This document shows, piece after piece, positions 1 through 9,800 of a DNA stretch of 64,000 nucleotides (its first letter is position 1; each line of letters begins with the position of its first letter). The position numbers were made by a program, and so were the translations under genes. The notes below the pieces were generated by a model that was not told the DNA's origin, searched no databases, and saw nothing but the letters and a program-made list of their open reading frames with translations. The stretch is from Microplitis mediator (taxonomy: Eukaryota; Arthropoda; Insecta; Hymenoptera; Braconidae), in contig NC_079975.1 in assembly GCF_029852145.1 (NCBI RefSeq), positions 14,815,275 to 14,879,274 of the forward strand. Direction: 5' to 3'.

Positions 1-640
1 AAGAACCTTTCAAAAGTAACAATGGGTATTCTAGTCCGGACCATCCTCTGCGATCATTCCTTAAAATCAAAAAATTAAGGAAAATAGTCGAAATCAAAAT
101 ACCCCGCTGGATATCTTTGAGGAACTGCATTTTGTATCCAAAAAGTCCCTCATAAAGTTACATGGGGTACTCTGGTCCAAAACACCCACTGCGATCATCC
201 CTTAAGTTTAAAAAATTAAAAACAAACTGTCGCAATCAATATACCCCGCTGGATATTTTCAAGGGGCTTCATTTCGGGTCCCACGAGATCCTCAAAATGT
301 TACACGGTGTAATCAAGTCCAGAACACCCCCTGCGATCTTACTTTAAGATTGAATATTTAACAAAAAATAGTTGCAATCAAAAGACTCCGTTAGATATTT
401 TTTCGAGAGGCTACATTTTAGGTCCTCAAGGAACCTCAAAAAGTTACATGGAGTAATCTGGTCCGGAACCGCCCCTGCCATCATCCCTTAATATTATGAA
501 ATTAAAGACAAATAGTCGCCCTGAAAATACCCCGCTGGATGTTTTCGAGGGGCATCATTTTGGGTTCCCAAAGACCCTCAGAAAGTAAAATGCAGTAATC
601 TGGTCCAAAACACACCCTGCGTCATCTCTTAAGGTGCCGT
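1..640. repeat. Tandem satellite, ~142-bp unit, about 4.4 copies
   Basis: The landmark ACCCCGCTGG (or a diverged form) recurs at about 101, 243, 385 and 529, a spacing of 142-144 bp. Each unit also holds a 'tctggtcc' block, a 'cctgcgatcat' block and 'cccttaa' followed by A-rich sequence. The copies are diverged by many substitutions, so the array is not recent. It begins before the window and breaks off at about 635, a few bases before a large palindrome. No gene is seen in it. Confidence 0.85.
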
Positions 641-643
641 GAA

Positions 644-3558
644 TAGTCTAGTCAACAAGTGCCTTTTTGACGAAAACCTGTTTAACCTCATCGAAAATTA
701 TGGTTTTGGTCTCATTCGATTCGAAATGGCATCTAGAAAAAATGTTCAAGTGGATAATTGGGGCTCGCAAAAATTGTCAAAGTTATAAACAATTTAGTGA
801 AAAAAAAAAAGGGTTTGGTTTTTTGCAAATATTTCGAAAAATATTTGAGGTATCCAAAATTTGAAAAAAGATCCTTAAAGAGGAGGAAATTTCCTAAAAA
901 AAAGTTCTACTTCCCCGAATTGTACCGACAATATTTATAATTTTAATTTAACGGTAAAAATGGGACTGAAAACGGGTAGCGGCGCGTGCACGCGCGTCAA
1001 CCGAATTAAAAGCATGATGAATAAAAATTATTTTAACCGATTAAATATTGATATTAAGGAATAAAAAAAATTTGGTACTTTCAAAACACATGAATAAATA
1101 ATAATCCGCCGAATAATAATTTTTACCCCGATTTTTCAATTAACTATGCTTTTGTTAATTAGTTAATTTTGACCTGTTGAAAGTTTGCATAAAAACCCTG
1201 ATTATTTCTAAACTAAAAACCCAGAATTTTTTACACTTCTTGGAGCTATTCTTAAAAGGGTTTGAAAAAGATCGCCGTTGGAAAAATTAAAAAATTTCGA
1301 TTTTTCACTTTTTTATTAACAATCAAAGGTAGTGAAAAACGAAAAACTTGAATAAAGCAATCAAGAAAATTTATTTTTTTTATTATTCCGTTTTTTTTTT
1401 ATCGCTAAAAGCTACATAACAATACTTTTTAATAAATTTTTACTTGCATTGGTTAAAAAATTGTTATAAACAAATGCATTATTAATAAGATTTTAAAAAA
1501 ATTTTTTTTTGGAATAAGATGCTTAATGAAAATAATGATTTTAAAAAAAAAAAATCGTTTCTAAAAAAAATTTATTTATTGCTAAAAAACGCATTTGCTG
1601 ATTAACAATTTTTTTTTTGTTGCTTAATACTAATATTAAGGAACCATTTTTCTTTCAAAAATCATCATTTATCATGTTCTCTTATATTGTAAAAAAAAAA
1701 ATTTCTTTTATTCATTTTTTATTTGTTTATTTCACAAAAAATTTGTTATAAACAAATTAATTTTTATGCAATATTTTTTTTTAAATACTACAAAAAATAC
1801 TAAAGACAACCATGTGTATTTTTTTTTGCGAAAAAATTGTTTTCTATTTTTTATATAATTTTTAAAATTATTGTACACTTGGACTTGTCGCTACCTTTCT
1901 GTTTTTCTTCATTGTTATTTGAATAACTTATAAATTATTGAAGATACGACTTGAACACTTCAGGCCTTATTTATTCTTTATGAATTAATAAACAAATTGA
2001 GCTTTTAACTGAAGCTCTAACTCAATTATATAATGAATTATGAATGAAAGTATTTATATAAAAAAAATTCTTTAATTTTTTTTTTTTTTTGTCTAAGCAT
2101 TTTATGAACTACAAGTAAAAAAAAAAGTAGAATTTTTTTTATATAAATACTTTCATTCATAATTCATTATATAATTGAGTTAGTGCTTTGCTTGAAGGCT
2201 CAATTTGTTTATTTATTCATAAAGAATAAATAAGGCTTGAAGTGTTCAAGTCGTATCTTTAATAATTTATAAGTTATTTAAATGACAATGAAGAAAAACA
2301 GAAAGGTAGCGACAAGTCCAAGTGTACAATAATTTTAAAAATTATATAAAAAATATAAAACAATTTTTTCGCAAAACAAAATACACATGGTTGTTTTTAA
2401 GTATTTTTTGTAGTATTTAAAAAAAAATATTGCATAAAAATTCATTCGTTTATAACAAATTTTTTGTTAAATAAACAAATAAAAAATGAATAAAAGAAAT
2501 TTTTTTTTTTACAATATAAGAGAACATGATAAATGATGATTTTTGAAAGAAAAATGGTTCCTTAATATTAGTATTAAGCAACAAAAAAAAATTGTTAATC
2601 AGCAAATGCGTTTTTTAGCAATAAATAAATTTTTTTAAGAAACAAATTTTTTTTAAAATCATTATTTTCATTAAGCATCTTATTCCAAAAAAAAATTTTT
2701 TAAAAATCTTATTAAAAATGCATTTGTTTTTAACAATTTTTTAAACAATGCAAGTAAAAATTTATTAAAAAGTATTGTTATGTAGCTTTTAGCTATAAAA
2801 AAAACGGAATATTAAAAAAAATTTAAAAAATAAATTTTCTTGATTGCTTTATTTAAGTTTTTCGTTTTTCACTACCTTTGATTGTTAATAAAAAAGTGAA
2901 AAATCGAAATTTTTTAATTTTTCCAACGGCGATCTTTTTCAAACCCTTTTAAGAATAGCTCCAAGAAGTGGAAAAAATTCTGGGTTTTTAGTTTAGAAAC
3001 AATCAGGGTTTTTATGCAAACTTTCAACAGGTCAAAATTAACTAATCAACAAAAGCATAGTTAATTGAAAAATCGGGGTAAAAATTATTATTCGGCGGAT
3101 TATTATTTATTCATGTGTTTTGAAAGTACCAAATTTTTTTTATTCCTTAATATCAATATTTAATCGGTTAAAATAATTTTTATTCATCATGCTTTTAATT
3201 CGGTTGACGCGCGTGCACGCGCCGCTACCCGTTTTCAGTCCCATTTTCACCGTTAAATTAAAATTATAAATATTGTCGGTACAATTCGGGGAGGTAGAAC
3301 TTTTTTTTAGGAAATTTCCTCCTCTTTAAGGATCTTTTTTCAAATTTTGGATACCTCAAATATTTTTCGAAATATTTGCAAAAAACCGAACCCTTTTTTT
3401 TTCACTAAATTGTTTATAACTTTTACAATTTTTGCGAGCCCCAATTTTCCACTTGAACATTTTTTCTAGATGCCATTTCGAATCGAATGAGACCAAAACC
3501 ATAATTTTCGATGAGGTTAAACAGGTTTTCGTCAAAAAGGCACTTGTTGACTAGACTA
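644..3558. mobile_element. Long palindromic fold-back element (arms ~1.43 kb)
   Basis: The sequence from 644 (TAGTCTAGTCAACAAGTGCC) is repeated in reverse complement up to 3558. The arms run about 644-2071 and 2130-3558, with a ~58-bp spacer centred near 2100. They match along their whole length apart from scattered substitutions and length differences in A/T runs. The right flank does not resume the satellite. 'gaa' on both sides could be a 3-bp target duplication, but this is weak. No coding frame of note is present, so this is a non-autonomous fold-back element or a perfect inverted duplication. A transcript across it would form a very long hairpin. Confidence 0.85.
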
Positions 3559-5149
3559 GAAAGAAGAAAAATCATTTTGCGCGTACTTTTTACCGCTAGA
3601 TGGCACTGGAAAAAATGCCATCTGTAATTAGAATATTAACTAAAAATTGATACTATATGACTCAGTTGATTACACAGATATCTATAATTATTAAATTTAA
3701 CTACTACTATGTGTAATGATCAAAAATTTCTTGATGTCAGTCATCCTGTTTTTAACTTCTACGAATGATTTTTTTAGCTGCTGCTAAGTAATTTTTTTTA
3801 ACTACTACATATAATTTTGCAGTTCTATAGCAAAGTAAAGAAAATTGGCTATCTTGTTATTACGATTTTTTTTTTTTTATATTCTATCCTTTTTTTCGAT
3901 TTTTTAAACAATTGAAAAAATCAAAATTTCCAGATGAATCACGTTCCTATTACTAAAAAGCCTTTTATTTTTTTCGAAGTTCACTGATCACTTCAAGAAC
4001 ATGAATTTGAGACAAGAACCAAATTCAAAACATTAATGGCAAAATGGCCTACACCAGAGAGTATATGATTTTTGATATAAACTTTTTTAAAAATTTTTTC
4101 AGCTAATGCTAATAAGGTATATAAGTGAAAACTATAAAAAAATTAAATTGATTTTTTTAAATAGGATTGATATAAATAAATTTATACAGACTATTTAAAG
4201 ATTTTTCTATGCATCATTATAGTTGTCATTGGTATCTGTGAAAAAAGCCAACTGTTTTATGATTAAATATTTTTTTTACCGTCCTAATATAAAAAGAAAA
4301 ATCGATATTTGTGATTTTAATATATTTACGCGGCCAGATAGATCATTAAAGCAATATAGTCCGTTGGGGTAAATTGAACTTTGTAAAACAGAGATTGATT
4401 CCTTTTTTTTACAAAAACAGGAAAATACACAAAAATAGAATTAAAATAATGCTTGTCATAAGTATCCAACTTGCAAAGGTCATCGATTACGTTCTAATGA
4501 ACTGTACAACCCCTAACAAGTATGAAACTAACGGAAAACCACTTTTTTGGTTTTTTTCAAGAGTTTTTTAAAGAGGGGCCAACATGGAATAGCGAATCGT
4601 CTTGCCCTCCTACCCCATCCAAAAGCTTGAAAAAGTAAGCGTGGCATTTATCAAAGTACATGGAGCCATGAACGAGTGTTTAAATCCGAAAGTTCGTGTT
4701 AAACTTTACATTTTTTTACACGTCTTTTTGGCATTATTTATTTTGATGCCTAAAAGCAAATAAAATATGTATATTTGTAGGCCTTGTTGGTTTCATTTTT
4801 TATAAATTATCAGATTATTAATTTTTAAACCTTTTTAGTTCTAATGGCGGATCTATATATACAGCCAATGCTTTTTTAGCAGCAGATACACGAGTTACAA
4901 TTGTTTTTCTTCGAAACATATATATGACTTTGTATAGCAGTATTCATCATAAAGAAGCATATTAAAGAAAAGTCCATTTCCGTAAAAATCAGGTATCGGT
5001 TTTTTAACTTCCCACTAAGAAAATTGAAAATTTTCTAAAATTCGGGAAATAATTGGTTTCACTCCGATTTTCGAAAATCGAATTTCTATCAGATCTTGAT
5101 ACGTTTTGAGGTTCTAGGAAGCTATTCCGACTAATTTTGAGATGATGTC
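3559..5149. other. Gene-free AT-rich spacer
   Basis: Only short, low-complexity open frames occur here. Nothing resembles a protein family, RNA gene or repeat terminus. At 3592-3607 there is a 'ccgctagatggcactg' motif that resembles the invertebrate CTCF consensus, noted separately. Confidence 0.6.
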
Positions 5150-5271
5150 TACTTTATAACCAAAAAAAAAACAGTTTTATGTAAATGAAAAAAAAATATT
5201 TCCCCAAAGTTTCAAGCCAACAAACTCTCTCCCTTAAATTTTTGTTAATAAAAATTTTCGTTGGGCGCCAA
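5150..5271 (-). repeat. Truncated extra copy of the LTR element's 5' leader with PBS
   Basis: From 'ctactttataacc' to 'ttgggcgcca' this is a copy of 14420-14544, differing mainly by two A residues in one A-run. In the complete element this leader sits directly inside the 5' LTR. Here it sits outside the 3' LTR, where host DNA and a target duplication are expected. The left LTR therefore serves as 3' LTR of the full element and as 5' LTR of a second, tandem copy cut off after about 122 bp. Confidence 0.85.
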
Positions 5272-6310
5272 TGTAATGGGTGTACTCGTTACATGAATTT
5301 AATTTGTGGTCTTCATGCAACGAGTATCCCACTCATGTACAAAACTTCAGGTGTTTTGTAAACCTGTCTGACTATGCTCAGGATCTCCAGGTGAGGGTGA
5401 AACCCAACTGGACCACGCAGCAAATTAAAATTTAAGAGAGAGAAGACATTTGTTATAACTTATACTTATAGGGGAAAATGTTTAAATAATTAGTAAGAAA
5501 TTTATATAAGAAAATGAGCCTGGTATTTATTGAAGACGGGTCGTCTTACAAAGAATTTTTATGACAGTGAACAATTAATAAAATGAACGGTGAAGGTGAC
5601 TCGACGAAATTTTCCTTGAAAATTATATTTTACAGTGACTCTACTGACAATACCAATTGACTCTACTGACAATACAAAATGACTCTACTGACAATACCAA
5701 TTGACTCTACTGACAATACAAAATGACTCTACTGACAATACAAAATGACTCTACTGACAAGAAAATGACTCTGTCAACAATTTTCACAGAAAGACTCCAC
5801 TCACTTTTACACTATCCTCCAGCAAAATCCCAAGCCGTCAAAATTCCAATGGTGTTGCTCCTCACTCTCAAACCCAAGTCCTCTGTCCTCGATATTCACT
5901 CCAGACCAATATTCCAAATCCACAGTAATTTATGTTTCCAGGGTAATAAGCTTCCACTAGCCAGTGGGCTTATTTGCTCTTGGCAATTGGCGTATGTACG
6001 AATAGCTTGTACGAGATGTTGAGTATAAAAATTTTTATGAACGTGTGTTGTAGCGGGTAAATGCGTCCGTCGTCTATGAATGCCAAAAACCAAGAGGCCG
6101 ACTCTCGACGATCGCCGAGCCTCATACCCCTCGCTTGCAGGTTGGCCAACATCGACTAAAACAAAACTGTCTCCAAAACTCGACAGCAGTGACCCCAGCG
6201 ATAAGTGGACTGTTTAATTATCGGCTGTCGTTGTGGGAGGAGGTCGCTCTCGTTTCGGCGCGAGTCGAAATTTAAATTTAAACTTAAAACATGAATTTCA
6301 CCCCGTTACA
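5272..6310 (-). repeat. 3' LTR (1039 bp, carries a minisatellite insert)
   Basis: It begins TGTAATGGGTG and ends CCCCGTTACA on the plus strand, the same ends as 14545-15403. Relative to the other LTR it carries about 180 extra bases at roughly 5635-5815, including six 23-bp repeats. Outside this I see only isolated differences, for example 'cgtttcggcg' against 'cgttttggcg'. On its internal side lies a purine-rich tract (minus strand), the normal arrangement for a 3' LTR. Confidence 0.9.
5635..5775. repeat. 23-bp minisatellite inside the 3' LTR
   Basis: Six copies of 'ctctactgacaatac' plus a variable tail ('caattga' or 'aaaatga') follow each other at 23-bp spacing, then a seventh degenerate copy. 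The matching place in the 5' LTR (near 14909-14932) has only a short A/T run. Confidence 0.85.
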
Positions 6311-6324
6311 CTCTCCCCCCCCAG
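6311..6324 (-). promoter_or_regulatory. Polypurine tract for plus-strand priming
   Basis: On the minus strand the bases directly before the 3' LTR read CTGGGGGGGGAGAG, immediately followed by TGTAACGGGG of the LTR. A purine run touching the 3' LTR is where reverse transcriptase primes plus-strand DNA in LTR retrotransposons. Confidence 0.8.
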
Positions 6325-6505
6325 ACTCGAACATAACTCCAAAACGGAACGACCTCGTCCCACAATAACTACCAAGGGTGCGTTAACCTTAAATTAAATA
6401 AATTAAATTTATGCTGTAATTTATTCTGATTTACTGTGAACACTATTTAAAGTACAAAAAAGTAACATAATAATTAGAAATATAAAAATAATTAAATGAT
6501 GAAAA

Positions 6506-6865
6506 TTAAGGTAATTTGTTTGTCGCGTCGTCACGTGGGGCGAAGTCGAGGACATACGAGATGCCCCCACTTCCACGGCGCGGTGAGCTGATCAGCTCGA
6601 TGAGGGCCCGCTCTTCCTCATTCGCGAGGTCACCCTCATGAATGACGACGGGGGCCCCCTCTCCCTGTCTTTGTGCCCGGAGTTGTCTGGCCCGGCGTCT
6701 TCTTTCTCGCCGACGGCGTGTCTGCAAATTGACACGGGCCTGATATGCTTCCCGTGCTTCTGGTGCGGCTTCTGGGGCCGGGGCTCGCTTGCGTCGAGCC
6801 CGACGACGCTGATTTTTGGTCAGCCGTCGTGCTGCTGCCTCCTCGTCCTTTCCAGAGTCCGCCAT
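6506..6865 (-). CDS. ORF3, arginine-rich 119-residue accessory protein, unknown
   Basis: The frame starts with ATG (6865) only 8 nt after the pol stop (6874) and ends before the polypurine tract. The protein is small and very basic. A region around residues 13-70 is dominated by Arg blocks (RRLTKNQRRRARRKR, then RRRRERRRRARQLRAQ) with an Ala/Pro/Glu spacer, followed by an acidic stretch (EGDLANEEERALIELI). The DNA is clearly more GC-rich than gag and pol. It has no signal peptide or membrane segment, so it is not an envelope protein, the usual third ORF of insect gypsy elements. An RNA-binding or nuclear role, as for arginine-rich motif proteins, is inference. It could also be a captured host fragment. 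Confidence 0.65.
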   Translation of the reverse strand: MADSGKDEEAAARRLTKNQRRRARRKRAPAPEAAPEAREAYQARVNLQTRRRRERRRRARQLRAQRQGEGAPVVIHEGDLANEEERALIELISSPRRGSGGISYVLDFAPRDDATNKLP

Positions 6866-6873
6866 GACTGAAA

Positions 6874-9800
6874 TTATAACGTAACTACTTTATTTCGCGG
6901 ACTCGATCGCGGTATCTTCAAGTCTGCCGTGTAATGAGTGCCGAGATTCTTGCCAGCTTCGTCACGCAATTGTACGACTACGGGGCTCACGATTTTATCA
7001 ACAAAGGTGGGTCCCAAAAATTTATGAGCTAATGTAGCACAGTACCGATCAGATTTCTTTGATAATTTACGATTCGGATAATAAACTCGATCACCGATAT
7101 TAAGTACTGGGGGCTCTTTTGCACGTTTGTTATAATATAGGGCCTGCCTCTCACTCTCCCTTTTCATTACAGTCTCGACTCGATGACGTAACTGATCCAT
7201 ACGGGTCATCCTATTTTTCCACTCAGGGTTATCATCTTCATAATCATGGACTTCAAGTTCAGTCGCTCGCCCCGATAAACGCGGTTCGCGACCATGATTC
7301 AGATAGTATGGTGATAGGTGAATAGACGCGTGATATGACGAGTTATACGCCAACTGGAAGTCACCAAGATGCTCATCCCACAGGGTATGATCTTGATCAA
7401 TATAAGCCCTTATCATCGGCTTGAGGGTTCTGTTGATCCGCTCAACCGGGTTTCCCTGGGGATGGGCAACTGCCAGTGGCGTAAACTTGACATCTACATT
7501 TTTCAGATAATCTCGAAGTGTTTTATTAATAAACTCGCGCCCGTTATCTGTAACGAGGATCATTGGATAACCCCATCGACTAAAAGCATTACGTAATGAC
7601 TCAACTACATTTTTACCGGTTTGTTTCCGTAATGGATATATCTCGACAAACCGAGTGTAAAGGTCTTGAATTATCAAAATGTACTCGAATCCTTTTCGCG
7701 AGCGTGGGAATGGACCAGTTACATCGGCTGCCACGACAGCCCAAGGTTCAATAGGTTGACGAGTCCGCATAGGGGCATGAGAAGATGTCTGTTTATATTT
7801 GGTCTTTTTACAGACTTCGCACTCCTCAATGTATTCGCTAATATCACGATACATTCCTGGCCAGTAGTTCTTAATACAAATTCTTTGATACATCTTCTCA
7901 CGCCCTAGGTGAGCGGCGTCCGGGTCTTCATGATTCCTGCGAAGGATCTCATGGACTTCGGACTCCCGCGCCACCCTTTTCCATGCGTCATCATCACCTA
8001 TTGTGTCTTTTAAATAGTCAGGTTTGTAATATTCCAGTCTGTTGTCGACTATACGCCATCCCGGATAATTATTAGGGTTTTTAGTGACATTCTCAATACG
8101 TGCATCATACCAATCTTTGGCCAGTACTGAAGTAAAATTTAAGTTAGTATTCTTCAAGTTTTCAAGGACTTCGGACCACGGGGCCGGTTCAACATCCTCG
8201 TGTAAACGAGAAAGTGCATCCGGGCCCTCATTTTCGGTCCCCCTGCGGTGTTCGATGGTGACTTGGCTAGCAATCAATTCAATTGCCCAACGAGCCAGTC
8301 GACCACTAGGGTCCTTAAGCGAATGAAGCCACTTGAGTGATGAATGGTCTGTAATAACGGTGAATGGTGCGCCTTCCAAGTAGCAACGGAGCTTACGCAC
8401 GGCCCACACAACTGCAAGACATTCCTTTTCCGTCGTAGTGTACCGTGTTTCAGCTCCGCGCAACGGGCGACTTAAACAAGTTATTAAATATTCTTTACTT
8501 GTGTCAGGATCTTTCTGCACAAGAAAAGCACCGAGACCAGTATCACTTGCATCGGTATACAAGTAATACGGTAAACCAACTTTTGGGATGGAAAGAGGCT
8601 TGGCATTAATTAATGCCTTCTTAAGTTGTTGAAAAGCTTCCTCTTCTTTCTCACCCCAAACCCAAGTCGCTGTAGGACTACAGAGTTTGTTTAAAGGTCC
8701 TTGTACGCGGGCAATATTTTGTAGGTGCCGATGAAACCAATTTATCATGCCACAAAATCGACGGAGTTGTTTACGGGTGGTGGGGCGGGGGTATTGGATG
8801 ATTGGAGCCATTTTTTCTGGATCTGGTCTTAATCCTTCACAATCGACAATAAAGCCTAGGAATTTTACTTCCGAGCGCGCGAATTTACATTTAATAGGAT
8901 TGATTAAAAGACCAGCATCACGAAAAACTTCAAACACTAAAGAGAGAAGCTCTTTATGTTCCTCGTAGGTCTCACTAATTATGACCCAATCATCCAGATA
9001 CGCAAATACTTTCTCCGCCCACACCATCGGTAATTTACGATCAGCAAGAAGCTTAATAAAGCGTTCACGTAATTTATCCATGGCCTTTTGAAAAGTGCTG
9101 GGAGCACCACAAAGACCATATGGCATGCGAACCCACTCGAAATGGCCCAAACCTTCCACCGAAAATGCAGTGTATGGAATTGACTCCTCACTCATTAAGA
9201 TCTGGTGAAAAGCTTCTTTGAGGTCCATCGTACTTATGAAGACGGCATGATGCAACGCACTGAGAATTCGCAACATATTTGGCAACGGGTGCGCTGGTGG
9301 AGATGTCAATTTATTTACAGGACGATAGTCGACGCAAAAACGTAGATCACCCGACGCTTTCGGAACCATAACCGGTGAACACGACCACGGACTCACACTA
9401 TCCCTAATGTAACCCTTTTCTTTTAATTCGATGACTTGGCGGTTTAATTCAGCGGATATGGCTGGGCTCCGTCGATAAGGACGAATCCTTACCGGTTTAG
9501 CACCAGCCTCTATCACGATGGTATGCTGAACCAAATCGGTTAGCCCCTGATTGGGTAATGACTCGAATTTTTGCATCTCAAGTTTTAAAAATTGATCAAA
9601 GTCTTCCCGCTGTTCTGTAGTTAATAAATTAAACCTTGTAGGGTTTTCGCGGCAACGGATTAGCTCAAATGGATGTTCTTCGTTACTGACGCCAAAACGC
9701 CAAGTTCGTTTCTCACAATCAATTTTTAAATTAAATGACAGAGCAAAATCCATCCCCAATACTACTTGATGACTTAACCCGTCCAATACACTTAAGTACT

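Noticed and set aside
162..347. 61-codon frame in the satellite
   Set aside because: It follows the 142-bp repeat and has no protein-like conservation between units.
667..940. Short Lys/Phe-rich frames in the palindrome arm
   Set aside because: They lie in low-complexity repeat DNA, and the mirrored arm does not keep them as coding sequence.
5723..6152. Frames of 60-99 codons inside the left LTR
   Set aside because: The matching frames in the right LTR exist only because the LTRs are copies; no coding signal.
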